Source of the DNA: Bacteroidales bacterium
GTDB taxonomy: Bacteria > Bacteroidota > Bacteroidia > Bacteroidales > P3
Assembly: GCA_017507285.1 (NCBI GenBank)
Contig: JAFWBF010000163.1
Location: forward strand, 1-7,617
Direction of reading: 5' to 3'
Length of the DNA stretch: 7,617 nt
Positions within the stretch are counted from its first letter, which is position 1; every line of letters starts with the position of its first letter. Below are positions 1 through 6,897 of the stretch, piece by piece. The position numbers and the translations under genes are program-made. The notes under the pieces are model-generated. The model worked only from the letters and a program-made list of their open reading frames with translations, was not told the DNA's origin and ran no database searches.

Positions 1-1
1 A

Positions 2-268
2 TGGTTGCCCAATGCATTTACACCCGATAAATCGGATAACAACATTTTCCGCTCATATACCGGCAACGATATACGCGACTATAGCCTATATATCTACGAC
101 CGAGCCGGCAACCAAGTTTTCTTTACCGATGATAAAGAAGGTGGTTGGGATGGTACCTTCGATGGCAAGAAGTGTAAACAAGGTGTATATGTGTGGGTTG
201 TAAACTATCGACGCATAGAAACCGACAAGGTTATACAACAAAAAGGAACTTTGACTTTGATAAGATAA
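2..268 (+). CDS. T9SS type B sorting domain (gliding motility-associated C-terminal domain), 3' end of a secreted protein gene; 5' truncated
   Basis: The reading frame is open from base 2 to a TAA at 266-268 and has no start inside the window; the TTG at 5 is an ordinary leucine codon in a longer gene. The visible 88 residues begin WLPNAFTPD, continue with YSLYIYDRAGNQVF and GGWDGTFDGKKCKQGVYVW, and end KGTLTLIR. This order (PNAFTP, IYDRxGxxVF, GWDG, G-x-Y-x-W, KGxxTLIR) is the CHU_C/type B C-terminal signal that directs proteins through the type IX secretion system across the outer membrane of Bacteroidota. From family knowledge the full protein is probably a large secreted or surface-attached, adhesin-like or repeat-rich protein with an N-terminal Sec signal, but its functional part lies outside the window. 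The usual NDxF following PNAFTP is replaced here by DNNIF. It converges on the HU gene with a terminator hairpin between them. Confidence 0.88.
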   Translation, partial: WLPNAFTPDKSDNNIFRSYTGNDIRDYSLYIYDRAGNQVFFTDDKEGGWDGTFDGKKCKQGVYVWVVNYRRIETDKVIQQKGTLTLIR

Positions 269-287
269 AGGAATAAACCATAAAAGC

Positions 288-332
288 AAAGCGAGGATAT
301 TACCAATGTAATATCCTCGCTTCTTTTTTTTT
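288..332. terminator. Strong intrinsic terminator between convergent genes, probably bidirectional
   Basis: A perfect 15-bp inverted repeat (289-303 with 308-322, arm AAGCGAGGATATTAC) encloses a 4-nt loop CAAT. On the plus strand it is followed, after one C, by nine T (324-332), the classic rho-independent layout, and it lies 20 nt after the stop of the T9SS cargo gene. Read on the minus strand the same stem is followed by a T-rich stretch (TTTGCTTTTA), so it may also end transcription from the HU gene, whose stop codon is at 346-348. Confidence 0.88.
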
Positions 333-345
333 GACTTCTGAATTA

Positions 346-606
346 TTATTTCAAATCGGCACCCGGTTTGAATTTTATAACTTTCTTTGCAGGGATTTGG
401 ATTTTTTCCTTTGTTTTAGGATTTAATCCAACTCTGGCTTGTCTTTCTACAACATCAAAAGTTCCGAATCCAATAAGAGCTATTTTGTCTCCTTTTTTCA
501 ATGCTTCAGTTGTAACATTGATAAAACCGTCCAATGCTTTTTTTGCATCTACTTTTGTTAATCCGGCGTTTTCTGCTATTGCACTAATTAATTCGTTTTT
601 ATTCAT
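346..606 (-). CDS. hup: HU family DNA-binding protein (nucleoid-associated)
   Basis: This 86-residue protein is a small histone-like protein that binds and bends DNA as a dimer and compacts the nucleoid. It starts MNKNELISAIAENAGL, the normal HU N-terminus. The core turn GFGTF is at residues 46-50. The DNA-binding arm carries R55, R58 and the G-x-N-P-x-T motif at 60-65, with P63 as the intercalating arm-tip proline. The C-terminus, KFKPGADLK, is also standard. The length matches HU (about 90 residues). I chose the ATG at 604-606 over the in-frame TTG at 613-615 because it gives the canonical N-terminus. It lies downstream of fmt on the same strand but is separated by 127 bp and has its own promoter box at 650-657, so it is probably an independent, highly expressed unit. 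Whether it acts as a homodimer or pairs with another HU paralogue cannot be told from here. Confidence 0.96.
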   Translation of the reverse strand: MNKNELISAIAENAGLTKVDAKKALDGFINVTTEALKKGDKIALIGFGTFDVVERQARVGLNPKTKEKIQIPAKKVIKFKPGADLK

Positions 607-649
607 GACTATCAATTTTATATTAGATAATTAATTCATTAACACTGTG

Positions 650-657
650 CAAAAGTA
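650..657 (-). promoter_or_regulatory. Putative Bacteroidota housekeeping promoter (-7 box TACTTTTG) for the HU gene
   Basis: Read on the minus strand the sequence is TACTTTTG, an exact match to the TAnnTTTG -7 element known for the primary sigma factor of Bacteroidota. It lies 43 nt upstream of the HU ATG, predicting a transcript start near 643 and a leader of roughly 35-40 nt. A GTTTT about 20 nt further upstream (near 676-680) is a partial match to the -33 TTTG element. No start site can be proved from sequence alone. The surrounding 607-733 interval is very AT-rich and holds no other feature I can support; I see no clear terminator for fmt in it. Confidence 0.65.
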
Positions 658-733
658 CTAAAATTATCCGATATAAAACTTAAAAAAGCGAATTAATTAA
701 ATATTTTTTTTTAGTTTGTATTCTGTAGCTTGT

Positions 734-1684
734 TTAATGTAGTAATGTACAGTTGGTTACATTGTTGCCTCGTAAAAATTCGCCGATGGTATTTTTGCGT
801 TTTCCGCTCAATTGTAATACTTTTATATATATATATCCATCCGAAATACCAATTTTTAGGTATTCTTTTTGGTCGGTATATACTTTAAAAGGTTCGGCGT
901 TTTCGGCTTGTTCAAAGGTTACTTCAAATACTTTGAATGATAGTACCGTGTCTTTATAGTCCTTCAATGTCATTGTTGCAGCCGGATATGTCGACAGCCC
1001 TCTTACAAAGTTTACAATGTTGCTACCCTTCTTGTTCCAGTCTATTGCACAATCGGCTTTGAATATTTTAGGTGCCGGTTTTAGTTCTATGCTGTCGTTG
1101 GGTTGTGCTGTTGGGCATAGATTGTTTTGTACAAGTCCTTCCACTGTTTTTACCACAAGGTTTTTTCCTATGTCGGCAAGTTTGTCGTGGATGGTTTCGG
1201 CGGTGTCCGATTCATTTATAGCTATGCTTTCTTGTAGTAGTATTTTGCCTTCGTCTATTTTTTCGTTCAGCAAAAATGTTGTTACTCCTGTTGTTGTTTC
1301 GCCGTTTATTATAGCCCAATTGATAGGAGCGGCACCCCTATATTGCGGTAGTAGCGATGCGTGGAGGTTGAAAGTGCCCAATCGGGGCATAGCCCAAACT
1401 ACTTTGGGTAGCATTCGGAACGCAACCACTACAAACATATCGGCATCAAGTTCTTTTAGTTGCGAAAGAAATGTTTCGTCTCTCAATTTTTCCGGTTGTA
1501 GTATGTTTAGGTTGTTGGCCAAAGCATATTCTTTTACCGGCGAGTAGTTTATTTTTTGTCCTCTTCCGGATGGTTTGTCCGGAACGGTTACCACCCCAAC
1601 AATGTTGTGGCCGGCTTTGTGTAGAGCATCTAGCGAGGCTACGGCAAAGTCGGGGGTTCCCATAAATACTATTCGAGTATTCAT
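734..1684 (-). CDS. fmt: Methionyl-tRNA formyltransferase
   Basis: This 316-residue cytoplasmic enzyme transfers the formyl group from 10-formyl-tetrahydrofolate to Met-tRNAfMet to make the initiator fMet-tRNA. The N-terminal formyltransferase fold opens with RIVFMGTPDFAV (residues 4-15) and has the signature NLHASLLPQYRGAAPI (106-121). N106, H108 and D144 (in LNEKIDEGKIL) match the catalytic triad of the family. The C-terminal tRNA-binding OB-like domain is recognisable from APKIFKADCAIDWN (204-217), VRGLSTYPAA (227-236) and the LQLSGKRKN segment (290-298). The length is typical (about 310-320). The start gives the standard MNTRIVFMGTP N-terminus; the 13-nt gap to the preceding ribH stop is purine-rich on the coding strand. 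It is probably the last gene of the rpoN-led transcript. A (TA)6 tract at 824-835 lies in the codons of the C-terminal domain (GYIYIKV). Other annotations are very unlikely. Confidence 0.98.
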   Translation of the reverse strand: MNTRIVFMGTPDFAVASLDALHKAGHNIVGVVTVPDKPSGRGQKINYSPVKEYALANNLNILQPEKLRDETFLSQLKELDADMFVVVAFRMLPKVVWAMPRLGTFNLHASLLPQYRGAAPINWAIINGETTTGVTTFLLNEKIDEGKILLQESIAINESDTAETIHDKLADIGKNLVVKTVEGLVQNNLCPTAQPNDSIELKPAPKIFKADCAIDWNKKGSNIVNFVRGLSTYPAATMTLKDYKDTVLSFKVFEVTFEQAENAEPFKVYTDQKEYLKIGISDGYIYIKVLQLSGKRKNTIGEFLRGNNVTNCTLLH

Positions 1685-1697
1685 TCTTTTTTCTTGT

Positions 1698-2204
1698 TTA
1701 TTTTGCGATTGATTTTTTCATTCTCAGTCTCATGTCGGCCATCTTTAAAGCTGTTATGGCTGCTTCCACTCCTTTGTTGCCATGTTTGCCACCGGAGCGG
1801 TCTATGGCTTGTTGCATATCATTTGTTGTAAGTACTCCAAATATTACAGGGCGATTTTCGTCCATTGCCAATTGTGCAATTGCGTTGGCAACGGCATCGC
1901 AAATAAAATCGAAGTGGCGTGTTTCGCCTTGTATCACACAGCCAAGGCATATTACGGCATCGTATTTGCCATACTTGAACATGAATTTGGCACCGGTGGG
2001 CAGCTCAAAACTTCCGGGTACATGTTCTACTGTTATGTTTTCGTCGGCTACTCCGTGTTTTATCAGTGTAGAGTAGGCACCTTCCAAAAGACTGTTGGTT
2101 ATTGTAGAGTTCCATTCAGATACCACTATTCCTATTCTTAAATCTTTGCCCGATGGTATCATATCGGGATTATATTCCGAGAGGTTTGTTTTCTTTGTTG
2201 TCAT
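1698..2204 (-). CDS. ribH: 6,7-dimethyl-8-ribityllumazine synthase
   Basis: This is the penultimate enzyme of riboflavin synthesis. It condenses 5-amino-6-ribitylamino-uracil with 3,4-dihydroxy-2-butanone 4-phosphate to form lumazine. The protein has 168 residues, usual for the family with a slightly long N-terminal tail. Visible motifs in order are RIGIVVSEWN (23-32, substrate-binding strand and aromatic W31), VPGSFELP (62-69), CLGCVIQGETRHFDFI (86-101, with the catalytic histidine H97 and the phosphate-binding GET) and FGVLTTNDMQQAIDRSGGKHGNKGVEAA (122-149, in which R136 and H141 are expected to line the neighbouring active site). The family assembles as pentamers or 60-mer capsids. It sits 21 nt after the M23 peptidase and 13 nt before fmt. 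It is a lone rib gene, so the other riboflavin genes must be elsewhere. I see no FMN riboswitch upstream, in keeping with expression from the shared operon transcript. Confidence 0.98.
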   Translation of the reverse strand: MTTKKTNLSEYNPDMIPSGKDLRIGIVVSEWNSTITNSLLEGAYSTLIKHGVADENITVEHVPGSFELPTGAKFMFKYGKYDAVICLGCVIQGETRHFDFICDAVANAIAQLAMDENRPVIFGVLTTNDMQQAIDRSGGKHGNKGVEAAITALKMADMRLRMKKSIAK

Positions 2205-2225
2205 AAGGTTGTTATTTATTATATG

Positions 2226-3395
2226 TTAGTTAAGTCTTATCTGTGTTCCGGGTTTTATATAATCGTCTTTGGCCGAATTTAATCGTTTCAGTCGCTTTAC
2301 CGATATTTTGTATTTTTCCGATAGTTTTTTCCATGTGTCGCCTTTTTTGGCTGTATGGTATCGTGGTTCTTTGTATTTGATTTGTTGGGTAGGATTTTCT
2401 ACCTCTTCTTCTTTTATTATGCTTTCGTCGGCTTTGTATATGGCATGTTCTTTTTTGTTTTTCGGTTTTTTTATGCCAAAATATGTTTTGTCCAAATATA
2501 GTTTTTTGGTGCGTAGGGAGTAGGTTTTGAAGTCGAGTATCCATTCGGGGTCAAACGCCTCGTATTGGAATCGTACTTCGAAATGTAGGTGTGGGCCTGT
2601 GGAGCGGCCTGTGCTGCCTCCTAGTCCAAGCACTGTTCCGGCATTTACCTTTTGTTTGGGTTTTACATATATCTTAGATAGATGGCCATAAATAGTTTCC
2701 AACCCATTGTAGTGGCGTACCACCACTAGGTTGCCGTAGGCACCCAATGGTCGTGCTATACGCACTATGCCATCAAAACAGCAATATATTTTGTCGCCCG
2801 TACGTAGGGCTATATCTACGCCTCTGTGTGGTCTGTTCCAACGTTCGCGCCAGCCGTAGGGCGAGGTGATGACGTTTTTTATTGGAAAACAAAAGTCGTT
2901 GCTGTCTTTCACAAGTTGTATTCTTATTTCGTCGGGTAGCGAATCGAGGGTGGCATGGTTATGTTTGCGAACTCTCGAATCGGAAAAGTCTTTGCCATAC
3001 CATATTGGCGATGGATATTCGCCATGGCTGTTTTCGGCGGCAGCCTTCTCCTCAAGAAATACTTTGTCTATTATTTGACTTTCGTTTTCGATGGTCGAAT
3101 TGGCTTCTGTGTTCTGATCTTTTCTATTTGATTGTTTGTTACTTTTCTTGTTTTTCTTACCTTTTTTGGTTTTACTATTCTTTTGGGTGTTCTCCTTTTC
3201 TCCTATTTTCTTTTGGGGTTTTGGTGGTTTCGAAAGTTCGCTGTGTATCAGAGAGTCGTAGTACGACATTTTTTCTTTTGTGTTCTGTGCATCGGCCGTG
3301 TGTATGGCCAAGCATATATATGCAATAAATATCAGTGATATTTTGCATATTAGTGGTGCGGGTGTTATATGTTTATATCTGTTCTGTATATGCAT
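2226..3395 (-). CDS. Secreted M23 (LytM-type) metallopeptidase with C-terminal LysM domain
   Basis: This 389-residue protein is a probable periplasmic or outer-membrane-facing peptidoglycan endopeptidase or envelope regulator. A hydrophobic segment at about 15-31 followed by TADA-Q (33-37) looks like a Sec signal peptide with type I cleavage near residue 36. Residues 56-93 form a very basic linker (13 Lys in 61-92). The M23 domain spans about 168-285: SPYGWR (178-183), HRGVD (H190 and D194, zinc ligands), YGHLS (H238) and HLHFE (H269 and H271). All LytM zinc and catalytic histidines are present, so it is probably active rather than a degenerate NlpD/EnvC-like activator. A LysM murein-binding domain closes the protein (about 346-389, YHTAKKGDTWKKLSEKYKIS and KPGTQIRL). 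Its ATG overlaps the stop of the upstream membrane-protein gene by one base (TAATG), pointing to translational coupling; ribH follows after 21 nt. The cross-link it cuts cannot be deduced. Confidence 0.94.
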   Translation of the reverse strand: MHIQNRYKHITPAPLICKISLIFIAYICLAIHTADAQNTKEKMSYYDSLIHSELSKPPKPQKKIGEKENTQKNSKTKKGKKNKKSNKQSNRKDQNTEANSTIENESQIIDKVFLEEKAAAENSHGEYPSPIWYGKDFSDSRVRKHNHATLDSLPDEIRIQLVKDSNDFCFPIKNVITSPYGWRERWNRPHRGVDIALRTGDKIYCCFDGIVRIARPLGAYGNLVVVRHYNGLETIYGHLSKIYVKPKQKVNAGTVLGLGGSTGRSTGPHLHFEVRFQYEAFDPEWILDFKTYSLRTKKLYLDKTYFGIKKPKNKKEHAIYKADESIIKEEEVENPTQQIKYKEPRYHTAKKGDTWKKLSEKYKISVKRLKRLNSAKDDYIKPGTQIRLN

Positions 3396-4030
3396 TATTT
3401 TGTCATACTATAAAAAAAGATACTTATTCCGGTTATGGCTATACCTGCCACACAGCTTACCAGTGACGATTTTAGGTTGCTTATCCCCTCTTCGATAAAT
3501 GTGTAGTTTACTATGCCCAAGGCAAGCAATGTTGTTGTTATGGCAGTAAGCAGGTTACTTTTGTATGCCGAGGCAACAAAAACAAAGTAGGTACATAGTC
3601 CCGATAAAGCCAGGGTATATATGTCTACCTTTATTTTTAGGTTTATGATTCCTATGCTGGCAATGTTGGCCATTGCCAGCATAGGAATTATTCTTATGAT
3701 GGCAGGTGTATTTATTTCTGACAACATATAATATGTTATCACGTATGAAAGCGTTGCTATTATGAGTACAATATTCAGGTCGTGGGTAGAAAAATTGCTG
3801 TATGTCTTGATACGATTTTTCCTGTTAAGCGCTATGATAAAAAACATGGGGATGGCAAAAGTCATCGTCAGGAAATATAATATCAGTAGTTCTTTTAACG
3901 ATTGGCTTACAAAGATAAACGGAAAAACATTGCATTCGATAACTATTATTGCAGCATAGCACACCACTATAAGTGGGTGAAAAACAAACTGCAATAGGCG
4001 TATGCCGAATATCTTTGGTTTTTCTCTCAT
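3395..4030 (-). CDS. Polytopic integral membrane protein of unknown function
   Basis: This 211-residue, strongly hydrophobic protein is presumably in the inner membrane. By eye there are six or seven membrane segments, at roughly 14-32, 46-67, 86-104, 110-130, 135-155, 160-176 and 189-207. A basic N-terminus (MREKPKIFG) and a basic loop NRKNRIK (69-75) would favour the cytoplasm under the positive-inside rule. I see no catalytic motif; the loops are short and no PAP2-type KxxxxxxRP or SGH motif is present, although size and topology are loosely similar to PAP2 superfamily proteins. It begins 2 nt after the rpoN stop and its stop overlaps the M23 start, so it is embedded in the operon between a sigma factor and a cell-wall peptidase. 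An envelope role is guilt by association only. A perfect 18-bp inverted repeat lies in its codons 115-128. I do not recognise the family with certainty. Confidence 0.82.
   Translation of the reverse strand: MREKPKIFGIRLLQFVFHPLIVVCYAAIIVIECNVFPFIFVSQSLKELLILYFLTMTFAIPMFFIIALNRKNRIKTYSNFSTHDLNIVLIIATLSYVITYYMLSEINTPAIIRIIPMLAMANIASIGIINLKIKVDIYTLALSGLCTYFVFVASAYKSNLLTAITTTLLALGIVNYTFIEEGISNLKSSLVSCVAGIAITGISIFFYSMTK
3648..3688. repeat. Perfect 18-bp inverted repeat (5-nt loop) inside the membrane-protein gene
   Basis: Bases 3648-3665 (ATTCCTATGCTGGCAATG) are the exact reverse complement of 3671-3688, with TTGGC (3666-3670) as the loop. It falls in codons 115-128 of the membrane protein (protein IPMLAM-AN-IASIGI). 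The mRNA could form a long uninterrupted hairpin here. There is no T-run after it on either strand, so it is not a standard intrinsic terminator. Confidence 0.93.
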
Positions 4031-4032
4031 TT

Positions 4033-5493
4033 TTATTTAACTATTTCTTTTCTCAATCGTTGTACCGGAATGTTCATCTGTTCGCGATACTTGGTTACGG
4101 TGCGTCGCGAAACTTTAAATCCCTTTTGGTTTAGTTGTTTTGTAAGTTCCTCGTCCGAAAGAGGTGCCGATTTGTTTTCGGTTTTTATACATTCTATCAT
4201 TGCACTTTTTATTGTTTCGGTGGCGGAGTCTTTGCCATCGTCGCCAATGTGCGATTTCGAGAATAATTTTCGCAAGCTGAAAGTGCCAAAATCTGTTTGT
4301 ATGTACTTTTGGTTTATTGCCCGCGATATTGTGGATATATCAAAGTCGGTCATTTCGGCAATATCTTTCAACCGCATGGGGCGTAGGTCGTTGATGTCTC
4401 CGCTTAAGAAATATTTTTTTTGGTAGTCTACTATTACTCCCAATGTTATATCCAAAGTTTTGTAGCGTTGTTCTATTGCTTCTATAAACCATTTTGCAGC
4501 ATCGGCTTTTTCTTTTATGAAAGTTGCTGTTTCTTTCTCTTCTTTAGTAGGTTTTTTAGATTTGTTTATGTCGTTCAGTATGTTGGTGTAATATTTGCTT
4601 ACTTTCAACGACGGTTTGTCTCTGGTTTGTTGAACCGACAGTTTGCCATCAATTTCGGTTACAATAAAATCGGGAACTATATATGCCGGGTTGTCCGACT
4701 GGCTTACAAACCCATTGCCGGGGCGTGGATTTAGCTTCGAAATGATGTCTATGGCAGCGCTTAGTTCGGCTTCCGATATTTTTAGTTTTTGTTCTATCTT
4801 GTTGTAATGTTTTTTGCTGAATAGCTCAAAGTGGTTATCCACTATTTTTATTGCGTTTTTTGTGTCGGCCGATTGGTCTTCGCTTCGGTGTAGCTGTATT
4901 GATAGGCATTCTTGAAGGTTGCGAGCACCCACACCCGCAGGCTCCAACGATTGTATTGTTCGTAGCACCGGCAGTACATCCTCGTCCGACACGTAGATGC
5001 CTTGGCGGAATGCAATGTCGTTGACTATGGATGCCAGGTTCCTTTCCATATAGCCGTTCACGTTGATGTTGCCTATAAGTTCCAAACCAATTATATGTTG
5101 GTTTTCGGTAGTCTCTTTGAGGTTGAATTGTTCTATTATATAGTCCTGAAACGATGCTTCCGATGCATATAGGATGTTCCTTTCTTCTTGGCTTGTGTCG
5201 TAATCTATCTTTTCTCTGTACGATTGGTAGTCGTCCATATAATCGTCGTAGTGGTCTAGGAAATGGTTTTGCTCTTCGTTAGAGTAGCTTTCCTCGTCAT
5301 ATATCGTTTCCTCATCGTTGGCTGCAAAACTCTCGGTGCTGTCTTCGTCGTCTTCCAATAGAGGGTTGCGTTCGATTTCTTCTTTGATGGCTTGCTCGAG
5401 CGATACTATAGGCACCTGCAACAATCGCATCAGTTGTATTTGTTGGGGCGATAGCCTTTGCAGCATTTTCTGTTGTAGTGAAAGAGAAATCAT
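4033..5493 (-). CDS. rpoN: RNA polymerase sigma-54 factor
   Basis: This 486-residue alternative sigma factor directs RNA polymerase to -24/-12 (GG/GC) promoters and needs an AAA+ enhancer-binding activator. The N-terminal activator-responsive region I is Gln/Leu-rich (about 1-48: SLQQKMLQRLSPQQIQLMRLLQ, then NPLLE). The acidic region II spans about 48-105. The core-binding domain follows, with QSLEPAGVGARNLQECL (181-197) and KLNPRPGNGF (253-262). The helix-turn-helix is near 374-396 (LKDIAEMTDFDISTISRAI), and the C-terminal RpoN box SRRTVTKYRE (462-471) reads the -24 element. The length is normal for Bacteroidota. The start gives a family-like N-terminus with no better upstream choice. It is the first gene of the minus-strand run and has a TAnnTTTG promoter box 43 nt upstream. 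No sigma-54 activator is encoded in the window, so its regulon cannot be inferred here. Confidence 0.98.
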   Translation of the reverse strand: MISLSLQQKMLQRLSPQQIQLMRLLQVPIVSLEQAIKEEIERNPLLEDDEDSTESFAANDEETIYDEESYSNEEQNHFLDHYDDYMDDYQSYREKIDYDTSQEERNILYASEASFQDYIIEQFNLKETTENQHIIGLELIGNINVNGYMERNLASIVNDIAFRQGIYVSDEDVLPVLRTIQSLEPAGVGARNLQECLSIQLHRSEDQSADTKNAIKIVDNHFELFSKKHYNKIEQKLKISEAELSAAIDIISKLNPRPGNGFVSQSDNPAYIVPDFIVTEIDGKLSVQQTRDKPSLKVSKYYTNILNDINKSKKPTKEEKETATFIKEKADAAKWFIEAIEQRYKTLDITLGVIVDYQKKYFLSGDINDLRPMRLKDIAEMTDFDISTISRAINQKYIQTDFGTFSLRKLFSKSHIGDDGKDSATETIKSAMIECIKTENKSAPLSDEELTKQLNQKGFKVSRRTVTKYREQMNIPVQRLRKEIVK

Positions 5494-5535
5494 AACTATT
5501 CTGTTCTATTTAATTATCGGTCTTATTTTGGTTTG

Positions 5536-5543
5536 CAAAGGTA
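5536..5543 (-). promoter_or_regulatory. Putative Bacteroidota promoter (-7 box TACCTTTG) for the rpoN operon
   Basis: Minus-strand TACCTTTG, followed by CAAA, exactly matches the TAnnTTTG element. It lies 43 nt upstream of the rpoN ATG, the same distance as the HU promoter box from its gene, which suggests a leader of similar length. I see no good TTTG at the -33 position. The box is in the 143-bp divergent region 5494-5636 shared with the namZ-like gene. On the plus strand the best candidate is only TAGGTTGG (5598-5605), one mismatch from consensus and too weak to annotate separately. Confidence 0.65.
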
Positions 5544-5636
5544 CGAAAATTTATTGGATTATCGGCCTGTTGGCCCAAAATATTTATTTCCATACAATAG
5601 GTTGGGATTTATTTACGTTATTATTCAAAATATTAA

Positions 5637-6842
5637 ATGATATATCCGAATATGATAAAAGTTAAGTTTATTGTGCTGTTGCTACTTTTGGCCATGTGTA
5701 GGTCTCTCTTTGCGCAATCTATAAAGGTAGGTGCCGAGCGTATGGATGACTATTTGCCCTTGCTGGCCGGCAAGGCGGTTGCTCTTGTGGCCAATCCTAC
5801 ATCGTGTGTGGGGGCTACACACTTGGTCGATACCCTTTTGGCACGAGGGGTAAACATAAAATCCATATTTTGTCCGGAACATGGCTTTCGCGGACAAGCC
5901 GAAGCAGGTGCTTCGGTAGACAACGAAACCGATGTGCGTACAGGATTGCCCATACTTTCGCTCTATGGCAAAAACAAAAAACCTACTGCCGATAGGCTTG
6001 AGGGAATAGACATTGTTATATTCGACATCCAGGATGTAGGTGCCAGGTTTTACACCTATATCTCTACCCTCCACTATGTGATGGAGGCTGTGGCCGAAAA
6101 CGGCTTGCAACTTTTGGTGCTGGATAGGCCCAATCCAAATGGCTTTTATGTCGATGGGCCGGTGTTGGACCTTAGCTATCGCTCCTTTGTAGGTATGCAC
6201 CCCGTGCCTATAGTTCATGGAATGACCATAGGCGAATACGCCCTTATGATAAATGCCGAAGGATGGTTGGATGGTGGTATAAACTGCAATATGACGGTTA
6301 TAACCATGCAGCATTATACCCACGACAGCCTATACCGCCTGCCTATAGCGCCATCGCCAAACCTAAAAACTCCCAATGCCATATACCTATATCCAAGTTT
6401 GTGCTGTTTCGAAGGTACCACAGTAAGTGTCGGCCGCGGAACCGATATGCCTTTCGAAGTGATAGGGTCGCCACAATATAGCTGCGCCAACGGTGGGGAA
6501 TTTTCATTTGTGCCCAAACCTATAAAAGGGGCAAGCCAAAACCCATTGCACAACGGCAAGCAGTGTAAAGGTATGGATTTGAGAGGGGAGGGCTACAACA
6601 TCATTGCCACTCGAAAGCTCGATTTGTCGTACCTCAAGGCAATGTATGCCTGCGTTGGCAACGATAAGTTTTTCAACTCTTTCTTTGAAAAACTTATGGG
6701 TACTGCCGAGTTGCGAAAGCAAATAATGGCAGGCACCCCCGAAGAAGCCATACGTGACTCGTGGCAGCCACAGCTGGACGAGTTTAAGACCATCAGAAAG
6801 AAGTATCTTTTGTATCCCGATTTCTCTGTTTCTACAAAATGA
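5637..6842 (+). CDS. namZ: Secreted exo-beta-N-acetylmuramidase, NamZ/DUF1343 family
   Basis: This 401-residue protein belongs to the DUF1343 (YbbC/NamZ) family, whose characterised Bacillus member removes terminal MurNAc from the non-reducing ends of peptidoglycan fragments. An N-terminal signal peptide (hydrophobic about 11-20, FAQS cleavage near 26/27) points to the periplasm or export. Family motifs in order are VANPTS (51-56), FCPEHGFRG (78-86), VIFDIQDVGARFYTYISTLHYVMEA (127-151), LDRPNPNG (162-169), HGMTIGEYA (194-202), PSPNLKTPNAIYLYPSLCCFEGT (239-261) and GRGTD (266-270). The C-terminal RKKYLLYP (387-394) is also typical. The E81/H82 and D130/D133 clusters are plausible active-site residues. 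The length is normal. A second in-frame ATG at 5652 (MIKVKF) gives a shorter, equally good signal peptide, so the true start may be there. It is transcribed divergently from rpoN and alone; a likely role is recycling or scavenging cell-wall sugars. A stem-loop terminator lies 56 nt after the stop. Confidence 0.93.
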   Translation: MIYPNMIKVKFIVLLLLLAMCRSLFAQSIKVGAERMDDYLPLLAGKAVALVANPTSCVGATHLVDTLLARGVNIKSIFCPEHGFRGQAEAGASVDNETDVRTGLPILSLYGKNKKPTADRLEGIDIVIFDIQDVGARFYTYISTLHYVMEAVAENGLQLLVLDRPNPNGFYVDGPVLDLSYRSFVGMHPVPIVHGMTIGEYALMINAEGWLDGGINCNMTVITMQHYTHDSLYRLPIAPSPNLKTPNAIYLYPSLCCFEGTTVSVGRGTDMPFEVIGSPQYSCANGGEFSFVPKPIKGASQNPLHNGKQCKGMDLRGEGYNIIATRKLDLSYLKAMYACVGNDKFFNSFFEKLMGTAELRKQIMAGTPEEAIRDSWQPQLDEFKTIRKKYLLYPDFSVSTK

Positions 6843-6897
6843 TTTGACCTAGGCTGTTCCACCTCGTAGCTATTACTATACGCTAGCTTGCAGCCCC

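Noticed and set aside
607..615. Upstream TTG start giving an 89-residue HU
   Set aside because: The ATG at 606 produces the canonical MNK-ELI N-terminus; the three extra residues are not typical.
691..712. Terminator for fmt formed by TTAATTAA and the T9 run
   Set aside because: The T-run is on the plus strand whereas fmt is on the minus strand, and no GC-containing stem precedes the minus-strand T tract.
1564..1584. 7-bp inverted repeat TTCCGGA/TCCGGAA in fmt
   Set aside because: Short, with a 7-nt loop and no T-run; it lies in the conserved VPDKPSGR codons and is compatible with chance.
5637..5720. Lipoprotein signal in the NamZ-like protein (LLAMC)
   Set aside because: Met at the -1 position is not an accepted lipobox residue, and a good type I site (FAQ) follows a few residues later.
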